Below, one piece after another: positions 27,414 to 35,569 of a stretch of DNA of 64,000 bases. Each line of letters begins with the position of its first letter. Position 1 is the first letter of the stretch. The stretch comes from Aquimarina algicola (GTDB lineage: Bacteria > Bacteroidota > Bacteroidia > Flavobacteriales > Flavobacteriaceae): contig NZ_VFWZ01000002.1 in NCBI RefSeq assembly GCF_006443095.1, forward strand, positions 1 through 64,000, read 5' to 3'. The notes beneath the pieces are model-generated. The model saw only the letters and a program-made list of their open reading frames with translations, did not search any database and was not told the origin of the DNA. Made by a program: the position numbers and the translations under genes.

Positions 27414-27590
27414 ATGAATGACCCTAAAAAAGTATTAACTCCAAAAGAAGGAGATTATTATATAACCCCAGAAGGATACAGATGTTTTACAGAACAGTAT
27501 CATTTACGAAGAGGGTATTGCTGTGAGAGCGGTTGTAGACATTGCCCTTACGGATATGATAAGAATACTAATACCTACAGCAAAAAATAA
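27414..27590 (+). CDS. DUF5522 small Cys-rich protein
   Basis: A 58-residue protein read directly from the sequence. Its core GDYYITPEGYRCFTEQYH and RRGYCCESGCRHCPYGY match the DUF5522 family, with a C-C-x3-C-x2-C cluster (Cys36, 37, 41, 44) that looks like a metal site. A TATTTTTG -7 match at 27401-27408 ends only 5 nt before the ATG, which would make a nearly leaderless message if real. Divergent from the HExxH gene. Function unknown. Confidence 0.85.
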   Translation: MNDPKKVLTPKEGDYYITPEGYRCFTEQYHLRRGYCCESGCRHCPYGYDKNTNTYSKK

Positions 27591-27670
27591 AAAAACTTAT
27601 ACTTCATGGTATAATTTTTGTGGTTAGGATAATAAAATAGCTATTGTTAAATTTATAAAAATTAGGGATT

Positions 27671-28201
27671 ATGAAAATTTTTTCACTTTTATCATTAATC
27701 CTTATCATAACTCTCAGTTCTTGCTCGAGTGTGCGTGTGGCTTCGGATTATGATAAGCAAACTAACTTTAACGGATATAGAAGCTTTGCATTCTTCAAAC
27801 CAGGAATAGACAAGGCAGAGATCAGCGACTTGGACAAAAAACGTATCCTTCGTGCAATAGAAGCAGGAATGGCTTCAAAAGGATTCTATAAGTCAGAAAA
27901 TCCCGATATGCTCGTTAGTATTTTTACAACTACCAGAGAAAATGTAAACATACAACAAAACAACTTCGGCTGGGGCTGGGGTTGGGGATGGAACCCTTGG
28001 TTTTGGGGAGGCAACCAAAATTATGTATCTACCAATACCGAAGGAACATTATATATTGATCTTATAGATGCGTCTAAAAGAGAACTTGTTTGGCAAGGTA
28101 TGGGTACTGCTGTATTGACCGAGGACATCAGTAAAAAACAAGAAAGAGTTAATAAAATTGTTGCTGCTATCTTAGAAGAATACCCTCCTTTGGCAAAATA
28201 A
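27671..28201 (+). CDS. DUF4136 lipoprotein
   Basis: A 176-residue lipoprotein with signal ending LSSCSSV (Cys17) and a DUF4136 domain: DYDKQTNFNGYRSFAFF near the N-terminus, an ILRAIEAGMASKGF helix, and TLYIDLIDASKRELVWQG near the end. Between these lies a Gly-Trp repeat (about 99-118) that is low complexity, not a mobile repeat. Function unknown; members are widespread outer-membrane lipoproteins. A strong terminator follows. Confidence 0.88.
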   Translation: MKIFSLLSLILIITLSSCSSVRVASDYDKQTNFNGYRSFAFFKPGIDKAEISDLDKKRILRAIEAGMASKGFYKSENPDMLVSIFTTTRENVNIQQNNFGWGWGWGWNPWFWGGNQNYVSTNTEGTLYIDLIDASKRELVWQGMGTAVLTEDISKKQERVNKIVAAILEEYPPLAK

Positions 28202-28222
28202 CCTTTATCCGACAAAAAATAC

Positions 28223-28258
28223 AAATAAGCTCTCTTTTATCGAGAGCTTATTTTTTAT
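28223..28258 (+). terminator. Terminator after the DUF4136 gene
   Basis: AAATAAGCTCTC (28223-28234) pairs perfectly with GAGAGCTTATTT (28242-28253) around a 7-nt loop, with T residues following. Confidence 0.85.
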
Positions 28259-28292
28259 TGTACATTTATAAAAGAAATTATACCTTAAAAGT

Positions 28293-28907
28293 ATGCGTAA
28301 CTTTCTTTTAGGAGCCCTATTGGCTGCGTTATTAGTGTTCGGAATAAAATACTTCATAGACCAATCTCATCAAAGAAAAACAGAACTTCAATCTTCTGAT
28401 TTAATTCTGGATCATATTCAAAATGTAGGAAAATTAGTCGTTACAGAAGGGCATTTTTCTGAAGTCATTACCTATAAAGATGCAAAAAAACTATACTTAG
28501 ATATGCTCACTGCCAGAAAAAAAGCAATAGTTGTGGTAAATGCAGATGTAAGTGTCTCTTACGACCTAAGTAAAATAAAACATACGCTTGATCACGAAAC
28601 AAAAACAGTAACCATTACTCAAATCCCAGAAGCAGAAATAAAGATTAACCCCGACATACAATATCACGATTTACAAGAAGATTTTTTTAATAAGTTTAGT
28701 CCCGAAGACCATAATTTGATCAAAAAAAAGGTCAGCAACCAATTAGATAAAAAAATAAAAAAATCAACTTTGGTCAAAAATTCAAAAAATAGATTGATCA
28801 GCGAACTTCAAAAAATATATATTCTTACTAGCTCATTAGGCTGGACATTAAAGTATAACAATAGTGTAATTGAAAGTTCAAATACAATAGAAACTCTAAT
28901 TCAGTAA
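28293..28907 (+). CDS. DUF4230 protein
   Basis: A 204-residue protein with one N-terminal membrane helix (about 4-22, LLGALLAALLVFGIKYFI) followed by a beta-rich domain that matches DUF4230 by layout: HIQNVGKLVVTEGHFSEVI, AIVVVNADVSVSYDLSKI and TVTITQIPEAEI. The C-terminal third is lysine-rich and helical. Function unknown. It starts 92 bp after the DUF4136 stop, beyond a terminator, so it has its own promoter. Confidence 0.82.
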   Translation: MRNFLLGALLAALLVFGIKYFIDQSHQRKTELQSSDLILDHIQNVGKLVVTEGHFSEVITYKDAKKLYLDMLTARKKAIVVVNADVSVSYDLSKIKHTLDHETKTVTITQIPEAEIKINPDIQYHDLQEDFFNKFSPEDHNLIKKKVSNQLDKKIKKSTLVKNSKNRLISELQKIYILTSSLGWTLKYNNSVIESSNTIETLIQ

Positions 28908-28982
28908 TCATTTTTAAACGACTACAAACGATTACAACCGAAAATAAACACTTACTAACCGAATCTTAGTTGTGCTACACTC

Positions 28983-28990
28983 TAGGTTTG
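28983..28990 (+). promoter_or_regulatory. Candidate -7 element for the ssb-like gene
   Basis: TAGGTTTG fits TAnnTTTG about 55 nt before the start at 29046. No -33 TTTG is found at the expected spacing. Confidence 0.35.
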
Positions 28991-29045
28991 TACTATCGAT
29001 CATCTACATCGACATCATAAAGTGTTTAACCATAAAAAAATAGTA

Positions 29046-29372
29046 ATGAATACACTAAAAAACAAAGTACAATTAATTGGAAACTTAGGACAAGAACCAG
29101 AAATAATCAATCTTGAATCCGGAAAAAAATTAGCCAGATTCTCTCTTGCAACAAATGGCTTCTATTATAACAAGCAAGGAGATAAAATTACAGACACACA
29201 ATGGCACAATATCATAGCATGGGGAAAAACAGCAGAAATCATCGAAAAATATATCAACAAAGGACAAGAAGTTGCCATCGAAGGCAAATTGACTTCGAGA
29301 GATTATGATGACAATCAAGGTAATAAACGATATATCACAGAAATAGTTTGCTATGAGTTGCTTATGCTTTAA
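29046..29372 (+). CDS. Single-stranded DNA-binding protein, short form
   Basis: A 108-residue OB-fold SSB (NKVQLIGNLGQEPEIINL, KLARFSLATN, WHNIIAWGKTAEII and GQEVAIEGKLTSRDY). The start at 29046 leaves a normal SSB N-terminus; eight residues upstream have no family match. It stops right after the OB fold (CYELLML), so it lacks the flexible linker and acidic partner-binding tail of housekeeping SSBs. It is therefore probably a second, accessory copy. Confidence 0.88.
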   Translation: MNTLKNKVQLIGNLGQEPEIINLESGKKLARFSLATNGFYYNKQGDKITDTQWHNIIAWGKTAEIIEKYINKGQEVAIEGKLTSRDYDDNQGNKRYITEIVCYELLML

Positions 29373-29382
29373 AAACAAATTA

Positions 29383-29419
29383 CCAAAAGCCTACTTATTT
29401 TTCATGAGTAGGCTTTTGG
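29383..29419 (+). terminator. Strong hairpin after the ssb-like gene
   Basis: CCAAAAGCCTACT (29383-29395) pairs perfectly with AGTAGGCTTTTGG (29407-29419), a 13-bp stem. The sequence after it is AATAATCATTAA rather than a T-run, so it may stop transcription weakly or stabilise the message. Confidence 0.6.
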
Positions 29420-29552
29420 AATAATCATTAATAAACACAACATATTATCGTATTATTTAAACTTTACATTGCACTAAAATATTCCCAAATCTGAATAAAA
29501 CGTAACCCTAAGAATTAAGAACTTATTAGATCAATGAAGGCAAAAAATAACG

Positions 29553-29560
29553 TACTTTTG
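29553..29560 (+). promoter_or_regulatory. Candidate -7 element for the U32 gene
   Basis: TACTTTTG fits TAnnTTTG and ends 22 nt before the ATG at 29583. No -33 TTTG is in register. Confidence 0.4.
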
Positions 29561-29582
29561 GGCCGAAAATAATAGCGCAAAG

Positions 29583-30824
29583 ATGACAAGTACAGGTACA
29601 ATAGAACTAATGGCTCCGGCAGGTAATTTTGAATCCTTGCAGGCAGCAATTGATAATGGAGCAGACTCAGTGTATTTTGGTGTAGATCAGTTGAATATGC
29701 GCGCACGAGCAAGTATTAATTTTACGATCTCAGATTTACCTGAAATTGCTCGCCGTTGCAATAAGAAAAATATTCGTACTTATCTCACCTTGAACACCAT
29801 AATTTATGATCATGATTTATCAATAATAAAAACGTTACTGGATGCTGCAAAATCTGCCGGTCTTACTGCTGTAATTGCTATGGATCAAGCAGTAATTGCA
29901 TATGCTCGCCAAATCGATATGGAAGTTCACATATCAACTCAAATCAATATTACCAATATCGAAACAGTAAAATTCTATGCTATGTTTGCCGATACCATGG
30001 TTATGAGTAGAGAATTAAGTTTAAGGCAAGTAAAGAAAATTTGTGATCAGATTGAAAAAGAACAAATAAAAGGCCCATCAGGAAATTTAGTAGAAATCGA
30101 AATATTTGGTCATGGCGCTCTTTGTATGGCTGTATCTGGCAAGTGTTATTTAAGTCTACATTCACATAACTCATCAGCTAATCGAGGGGCTTGTAAGCAA
30201 AATTGTCGTAAAAAATATGCTGTAGTAGATCAGGAAACCGGTTTTGAAATGGAAATAGATAATGAGTATATCATGTCTCCAAAAGATTTGTGCACCCTTG
30301 ATTTTTTAGATCAAGTCATCGATACTGGGGCAAAAGTACTTAAAATTGAAGGTCGAGGCAGAGCACCGGAATATGTAGCAAAAGTGATCAAAACCTATCG
30401 TGAAGCTATAGATGCCTATGCAAATGGAACCTATACACAAGAAAAGGTAACCACTTGGATGGAAGAACTCAATAAAGTGTATAACAGAGGCTTTTGGAGT
30501 GGATATTACCTTGGTCAAAAATTAGGCGAATGGAGCGACGTTTCTGGATCAAAAGCAACACAAAAAAAAGTATACATCGGAAAAGGAGTACATTTTTTCC
30601 CAAAACCCAGTATAGCCGAATTTAAAATTGAGGCATATGATATAAAAGTAGGTGACACTTTATTGGTTACAGGCCCTACTACGGGTGTCGAAGAATTTGA
30701 TCTGGAAGAAATGATGGTTAATGATGAACACCTAGAAGTAGCAAAAAAAGGAGATTCATGTACAATCCCTACATCCTTTAGAATTCGTCCATCAGATAAA
30801 CTCTATAAAATAGTACAGGAATAA
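29583..30824 (+). CDS. U32-family protein, probable tRNA hydroxylation protein (TrhP-like)
   Basis: A 413-residue TIM-barrel protein of the old peptidase U32 family, opening MAPAGNFESLQAAIDNGADSVYFG. Four conserved Cys (181, 188, 204, 208; FGHGALCMAVSGKC and NRGACKQNC) fit the Fe-S-binding signature. E. coli members TrhP and RlhA hydroxylate tRNA and 23S rRNA without oxygen. TrhP forms 5-hydroxyuridine, precursor of cmo5U. The next gene, a ferredoxin, starts in the stop codon (TAATG), which supports an electron-requiring reaction. I cannot tell the tRNA from the rRNA subtype by eye. Confidence 0.88.
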   Translation: MTSTGTIELMAPAGNFESLQAAIDNGADSVYFGVDQLNMRARASINFTISDLPEIARRCNKKNIRTYLTLNTIIYDHDLSIIKTLLDAAKSAGLTAVIAMDQAVIAYARQIDMEVHISTQINITNIETVKFYAMFADTMVMSRELSLRQVKKICDQIEKEQIKGPSGNLVEIEIFGHGALCMAVSGKCYLSLHSHNSSANRGACKQNCRKKYAVVDQETGFEMEIDNEYIMSPKDLCTLDFLDQVIDTGAKVLKIEGRGRAPEYVAKVIKTYREAIDAYANGTYTQEKVTTWMEELNKVYNRGFWSGYYLGQKLGEWSDVSGSKATQKKVYIGKGVHFFPKPSIAEFKIEAYDIKVGDTLLVTGPTTGVEEFDLEEMMVNDEHLEVAKKGDSCTIPTSFRIRPSDKLYKIVQE

Positions 30825-31054
30825 TGGTAGTCGTCACACTACAACGTGAGAAATGTATTGGCTGCAATTACTGTGTAGAAATGGCACCAGCTCAATTTCA
30901 AATGTCTAAAAAAGATGGAAAAACTGTATTAATGCATGCCACAGAGAAAAAAGGTTTTCACACATTAAAGTCTCCAGACAATACAATATTTGATAGCTGT
31001 GAACAAGCGCAAAAAGCATGTCCGGTTAAGATCATTACCACCAAAATGATTTGA
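30824..31054 (+). CDS. Small 4Fe-4S ferredoxin
   Basis: A 76-residue ferredoxin. CIGCNYCVEMAP gives Cys11, Cys14 and Cys17, and ACPV gives Cys66 for one [4Fe-4S] cluster; Cys59 is an extra. Its ATG overlaps the final A of the U32 stop codon (TAATG), so it is translated with that protein and probably supplies its electrons. The spacing to the methyltransferase is 47 bp. Confidence 0.88.
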   Translation: MVVVTLQREKCIGCNYCVEMAPAQFQMSKKDGKTVLMHATEKKGFHTLKSPDNTIFDSCEQAQKACPVKIITTKMI

Positions 31055-31101
31055 TAATCTAATCAAAATTGAACAATATTAAGTGTCAATAGTATAAAAT
31101 C

Positions 31102-31707
31102 ATGAAGAAAAGTCAAGCTGAAGAAAGTCAATATTGGACACAAAGATACATCGAAGAACGTACAGGATGGGATATTGGTTATATTTCTACTCCTATCAAA
31201 GATTACATCGATCAACTTACCAATAAAGATATTAAGGTATTAATTCCTGGTGCGGGCAATGCATATGAAGCAGAATACTTATTCGAACAAGGGTTCAAAA
31301 ATGTTTTTGTTTTAGATATTTCTCAAACACCTCTTGACGCTTTTGCCGCAAGGGTTCCAAATTTTCCTAAGAATCAATTACTATTAGCTGATTTTTTCAG
31401 TCTTGAAGGAAGCTATGACCTCATCTTAGAACAAACGTTTTTTTGTTCTTTTCCTCCAACTTCAGAAAATAGAAAAGCATACGCAAAACAAATCTCTGAC
31501 CTTTTATCCAGAAATGGTAAATTGGTCGGATTATGGTTTGATATCCCATTAACAGGAGATATGGAAAAACGACCTTTTGGCGGAGATAAAAACCTTTACT
31601 TATCTTACTTAGACCAATATTTTGATGTCAACATATTTGAAAAATGTTATAATTCGATACCAGAACGACAAGGCAATGAACTCTTTGGAATTTTTATAAA
31701 AAAATAG
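31102..31707 (+). CDS. TPMT-family SAM methyltransferase
   Basis: A 201-residue class I methyltransferase resembling the thiopurine S-methyltransferase family (PF05724). SAM-binding motif I is KVLIPGAGNAYEAEYLFEQG (about 44-63), followed by VFVLDIS and ADFFSL. A typical TPMT stretch is ILEQTFFCSFPP. The N-terminal segment YWTQRYIEERTGWDIG is also characteristic. The substrate is unknown. Probably co-transcribed with the U32-ferredoxin pair. Confidence 0.85.
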   Translation: MKKSQAEESQYWTQRYIEERTGWDIGYISTPIKDYIDQLTNKDIKVLIPGAGNAYEAEYLFEQGFKNVFVLDISQTPLDAFAARVPNFPKNQLLLADFFSLEGSYDLILEQTFFCSFPPTSENRKAYAKQISDLLSRNGKLVGLWFDIPLTGDMEKRPFGGDKNLYLSYLDQYFDVNIFEKCYNSIPERQGNELFGIFIKK

Positions 31708-31732
31708 ACCCCAAAAATCATTAATTCATCTT

Positions 31733-32263
31733 TTAATCAATAGGCTTGATACGATAGGGTCTGCTAGGATGTATCGAAAACCAATCTATTTTAATTTCTA
31801 CCGCATTATGTTTAAGAAAAGGATATCCTTTTTTTCCTACATCCGAATAAAACCAATATGCTGCATCCTTATCACTGAACACAAATTCTAGATTTTTATG
31901 TAAACTCTCTTTGTTTTTGTTTGAGTAACACAAATTTTCAAGTATGATTTGATTGTGATAAGGCCCCGAATACAGAAGCCTTCCTTCTGGATTATTGATC
32001 GTATCTTTTTTATCAATAATTTCAAGCTTTCCATTAAAATTGACTAATGGATATCTATATGAAAATTGAATTTTGAGATCTTTATGATCATATCCGATAG
32101 CACTACAATCTATAGAAGATACTTCTTGATATACCAGATGTTCGGCTTCATGAATTTCAAATTGATCACTAAAAGTCATCATTGTAAAAATCGATGAAAG
32201 TACCCAGACAAGTCCAAAAATAGCGACACCAATTATAAATATTATTTTTATTATTTTTTTCAC
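31733..32263 (-). CDS. Membrane-anchored protein, unknown
   Basis: A 176-residue protein with one N-terminal membrane helix (about 4-28, IIFIIGVAIFGLVWVLSSIF) and a beta-rich extracytoplasmic domain of about 145 residues. No motif is recognised. It lies 30 bp after the E1 gene as the last gene on the minus strand in that run, converging with the methyltransferase gene. Confidence 0.6.
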   Translation of the reverse strand: MKKIIKIIFIIGVAIFGLVWVLSSIFTMMTFSDQFEIHEAEHLVYQEVSSIDCSAIGYDHKDLKIQFSYRYPLVNFNGKLEIIDKKDTINNPEGRLLYSGPYHNQIILENLCYSNKNKESLHKNLEFVFSDKDAAYWFYSDVGKKGYPFLKHNAVEIKIDWFSIHPSRPYRIKPID

Positions 32264-32293
32264 TCTTCCTTTTACACTAGACCTGTAAAATCA

Positions 32294-34357
32294 TCAATAC
32301 TTTAATACTTCTTCAATCTTTGTTTTTACTTTTTCTGTAGAAGGAATCATAGTCTGTTCTAAAGTACTATTCAAAGGTATAGCTGGCATATTTTCTGAAC
32401 CAATCGTCATCACTGGAGCATCGAGATACCTGAAACATTCTTCTTGGATCTTTCCTGCCAATGCTCTTGCAAACGAATTGTTACTCGGTTCTTCGGTTAC
32501 TACCAAACATTTTTTAGTTTTCTTTACCGATTCTATAATTGTTTCTTCATCCAAAGGATATAATGTTCTCAAATCTATAATTTCTACAATATCAGAAATA
32601 TCTTTTGTTGCGTTTAACGCCCAGTGTACCCCCATCCCGTAGGTTACTACCGTCAAAGTTTCTTTTTCATCCTGAGACCATATCTGTTGTACGATATTTG
32701 CTTTACCAAACGGAAGTATATACTCTTCAGAAGGTTCAATGGTTCTGGCGGCATCTGTTCCTTTTACTTTAGACCAATACAATCCTTTATGCTCAAGAAT
32801 CACAACCGGGTTAGGATCGTGATATGCAGCTTTCATCAAACCTTTTAAATCTGCTCCATTACTTGGGTATGCAATTTTAATTCCTCTAATATTAGTGATT
32901 ACAGACTCTACCGATGATGAATGATAGGGCCCACCACTACCATAGGCTCCAATTGGAACACGCAAAATCATCGATACAGGCCATTTTCCGTTAGAAAGAT
33001 AACAAGATCGACTTACCTCTGTGAACAATTGATTAAGTCCCGGCCAAATGTAATCGGCAAACTGAACTTCTACAATGGGTTTTAATCCAACCGCAGACAT
33101 CCCTACGGTAGATCCAACGATAAAAGCCTCTTGAATTGGGGTATTAAATACACGTTCATCACCAAATTTTTGCGCCAATGTTGCCGCTTCTCGAAATACT
33201 CCTCCTAATCGCCCACCAACATCCTGACCATATAGTAAACACTCTTTGTGTTTCTTCATTAATTCTTCTACAGCAAACAAAGCGCAATCTACCATGACCA
33301 CTTCTTCTTTGTCTGATGGAGATCGTTCTCCTTGTTCTTCTGTAATAGGAGTCGGAGCAAAGTCATTTGTAAATAAATCCTCAGGTTTAGGGTCTTCAGC
33401 TTTCATTGCCTTCTGTAAATCTTCGGCAACAACTATTTTTGCATTATTCTCTAACTCCTGTATTTCCTTTTCGGTAAAGCCATTTGCTAAAAGTTGATTT
33501 CTAAGTACAGGATATGGATCTCTGGATCGTGCTTCATCAAGATCATCACGATACCATTCCATTCGTACTCCAGAAGTGTGGTGATTCAATAAAGGAACTT
33601 TAGCATGCACCAACATCGGTCTGCGTTCTTCTCTTATTGTTCGGATCGCCTCTTGTATTGTCAAATAACTTTCTGTAAAATTGGCTCCATCTATAGATAC
33701 AGCATCTAATCCATTAAATCCTCTGGCATATTCAAAAGCATTTTGTGCTCTGGTTTCAGCTTCATTTGCCGAGATATCCCATCCGTTGTCTTGTACCAAG
33801 TATAAAATAGGAAGCTGTTTTAAAGCAGCCATTTGAAATGCTTCTGCAATTTCACCTTCGGTAACAGAGGCATCTCCCAATGAGCAAAGCACCAAAGGTT
33901 TATCTTTTATATCTTTATCATCAAGTCCTACCAATTCTTTATACTGTAAACCTAAAGCGACTCCCGTTGCAGGAATTGCCTGCATACCAGTCGCAGAAGA
34001 CTGATGTGGTATCTTTGGTTTATCGGCATCTCGTAAACTAGGATGAGAGTAATAGGTTCTTCCTCCTGAAAAAGGATCATCTTTTTTAGCCAACAATTGC
34101 AACATAAGATCATACGGTCTCATCTTGATTCCTAACAACATTGCATCATCGCGATAATACGGAAATGCAAAATCCTGAGGCAGTAATTGCATTGCAACTG
34201 CAATTTGTATCGCTTCATGACCACGAGAAGTAGCATGCACATATTTTGAAACTACTTTAAAGTTTTCTTCATACAGTTCTGCCATTGATTTTGCCTTGCA
34301 AAGTGTTAAAAATGCCTCTTGCAATACTTCTTTGGCAATTGTTTTTTCAGCTAACAT
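32294..34357 (-). CDS. Branched-chain 2-oxoacid dehydrogenase E1, alpha-beta fusion
   Basis: A 687-residue thiamine-dependent dehydrogenase that decarboxylates branched-chain 2-oxoacids and passes the acyl group to the E2 lipoyl domain. The alpha half (about 1-325) has the ThDP motif GDASVTEGEIAEAFQMAAL and the phosphorylation-loop region GGRTYYSHPSL. The beta half (about 350-687) has CLLYGQDVGGRLGGVFREA and PIGAYGSGGPYHSSS. Fusion of the two subunits is common in Bacteroidetes. The ATG at 34357 is used; the only upstream start, 34366, is TTG. ilvE is upstream after 50 bp. Confidence 0.93.
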   Translation of the reverse strand: MLAEKTIAKEVLQEAFLTLCKAKSMAELYEENFKVVSKYVHATSRGHEAIQIAVAMQLLPQDFAFPYYRDDAMLLGIKMRPYDLMLQLLAKKDDPFSGGRTYYSHPSLRDADKPKIPHQSSATGMQAIPATGVALGLQYKELVGLDDKDIKDKPLVLCSLGDASVTEGEIAEAFQMAALKQLPILYLVQDNGWDISANEAETRAQNAFEYARGFNGLDAVSIDGANFTESYLTIQEAIRTIREERRPMLVHAKVPLLNHHTSGVRMEWYRDDLDEARSRDPYPVLRNQLLANGFTEKEIQELENNAKIVVAEDLQKAMKAEDPKPEDLFTNDFAPTPITEEQGERSPSDKEEVVMVDCALFAVEELMKKHKECLLYGQDVGGRLGGVFREAATLAQKFGDERVFNTPIQEAFIVGSTVGMSAVGLKPIVEVQFADYIWPGLNQLFTEVSRSCYLSNGKWPVSMILRVPIGAYGSGGPYHSSSVESVITNIRGIKIAYPSNGADLKGLMKAAYHDPNPVVILEHKGLYWSKVKGTDAARTIEPSEEYILPFGKANIVQQIWSQDEKETLTVVTYGMGVHWALNATKDISDIVEIIDLRTLYPLDEETIIESVKKTKKCLVVTEEPSNNSFARALAGKIQEECFRYLDAPVMTIGSENMPAIPLNSTLEQTMIPSTEKVKTKIEEVLKY

Positions 34358-34407
34358 AATCTTCAATTTTTTAACATACAGATTGCTTTTTCAAGCATAC
34401 TATTACT

Positions 34408-35481
34408 TTATCCTACTTTCTCCTCTATAGTGACAGGAATAATCCAACCATGTTTATCTTCTCTCTTCTGAGTTTTGATATCATCGAGGGTGGTTTTCAT
34501 ATCTCGGCTTACAACATTATCTTCTGGTAAAGTGATTACTTCATCTTTATAACCAATCGCTTCAACCATAGCAATAGCTACAGCAGTTCCGGTTCCAAAA
34601 GCTTCTTCAAGTTTTCCTTCTTTAGAGAATTGAATCACCTCATCAATAGTAATTGGGCGTTCTTCTACTTCAAATCCTTTATCCTTTAGTAATGTGATTG
34701 CACTATCTCTGGTAATTCCTTTTAAGATAGAACCGTCAGTACTTGGGGTGATAAATTTACCATCAACTTTAAAAAAGATATTCATGGTTCCTACCTCTTG
34801 TACATATCTATGTTCATTAGCATCCAACCAAAGTACCTGATCATATCCTTTGGCTTTAGCTTTTTCGGTAGGCAATATTGCGGCTGCATAATTTCCGGCT
34901 GCTTTTGCTTCACCTGTTCCTCCATCGGCAGCTCTAATGAATTCTGTCTCTGCGTATAATCTAATTTTCTTTGTAAAAAATGGCCCTGCTGGAGAACAAA
35001 TCACAATAAACTTATAGCTTGTTGCTGCCCGCATCCCGATAAAAGGCTCATCGGCATACATAAAGGGCCTTAAATACAAGGCACTACCGTCATGTGGCGG
35101 AATCCAATTATGCTCTACACCTACAATCTGTTTTACAGCTTCTACAAATAAGGTTTCTGGAACTGTTGGCATTCCCATTCTCACAGCACTATGGTTAAAA
35201 CGCTTGGCATTTTCTTCTGGTCTAAACAACAGTGGAGTATTGTTTTTCCCTACTGTAGCTTTCATTCCTTCAAAAATGGCTTGTCCGTAGTGAAGTGCCA
35301 TAGCTGCAGGATGTGTAGGAATGTGTTCTAAAGGTTCTATTCTAGGATTTTGCCAAGCTCCATTTTCATACTCACAAACAAACATATGATCGGTAAATAC
35401 CGTTCCCAAGGGAATATTGTCAAAATCAATATCCTTTAATCCTGAATTTGAAGTTCTTGTAATTTTGATCTGTTGTTCCAT
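34408..35481 (-). CDS. ilvE: Branched-chain amino acid aminotransferase, class IV PLP
   Basis: Reversibly converts Leu, Ile and Val to 2-oxoacids with 2-oxoglutarate. The 357 residues match the BCAT IIa subfamily. Family blocks include LHYGQAIFEGMKA, GTGEAKAAGNYAAAIL (Schiff-base Lys), DQVLWLDANEHRYVQEVGTMN and SILKGITRDSAI. It sits between E2 and E1 of the matching oxoacid dehydrogenase, so the group converts branched-chain amino acids to acyl-CoAs. Such enzymes can also use phenylalanine to some degree. Confidence 0.95.
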   Translation of the reverse strand: MEQQIKITRTSNSGLKDIDFDNIPLGTVFTDHMFVCEYENGAWQNPRIEPLEHIPTHPAAMALHYGQAIFEGMKATVGKNNTPLLFRPEENAKRFNHSAVRMGMPTVPETLFVEAVKQIVGVEHNWIPPHDGSALYLRPFMYADEPFIGMRAATSYKFIVICSPAGPFFTKKIRLYAETEFIRAADGGTGEAKAAGNYAAAILPTEKAKAKGYDQVLWLDANEHRYVQEVGTMNIFFKVDGKFITPSTDGSILKGITRDSAITLLKDKGFEVEERPITIDEVIQFSKEGKLEEAFGTGTAVAIAMVEAIGYKDEVITLPEDNVVSRDMKTTLDDIKTQKREDKHGWIIPVTIEEKVG

Positions 35482-35496
35482 TTTTATGTTGTTTTT

Positions 35497-35560
35497 GGGC
35501 GCATCCCTTCGGGTCGGGCTATTTGCGCTACATGGTAGCTTGCTTCTATCCCTTGCGCAT
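35497..35560. repeat. G/C-rich REP-like intergenic element
   Basis: In the ilvE-E2 spacer, a G/C-rich block stands out from A/T-rich flanks. It starts GGGCGCATCCCTTCGGGTCG and ends CTATCCCTTGCGCAT, with GCGCAT near both ends. It holds two small hairpins: CCC-TTC-GGG (35505-35513) and GCTAC-ATG-GTAGC (35527-35539). I recall closely similar CGCATCCCTTCGGGTCGGGC blocks as interspersed repeats in Flavobacteriaceae genomes. This window has one copy. Confidence 0.65.
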
Positions 35561-35569
35561 GTATTCTAC

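Noticed and set aside
27966..28020. GGCTGG-type repeat in the DUF4136 gene as a DNA repeat element
   Set aside because: It encodes an in-frame Gly-Trp stretch within a conserved protein, so it is low-complexity coding sequence.
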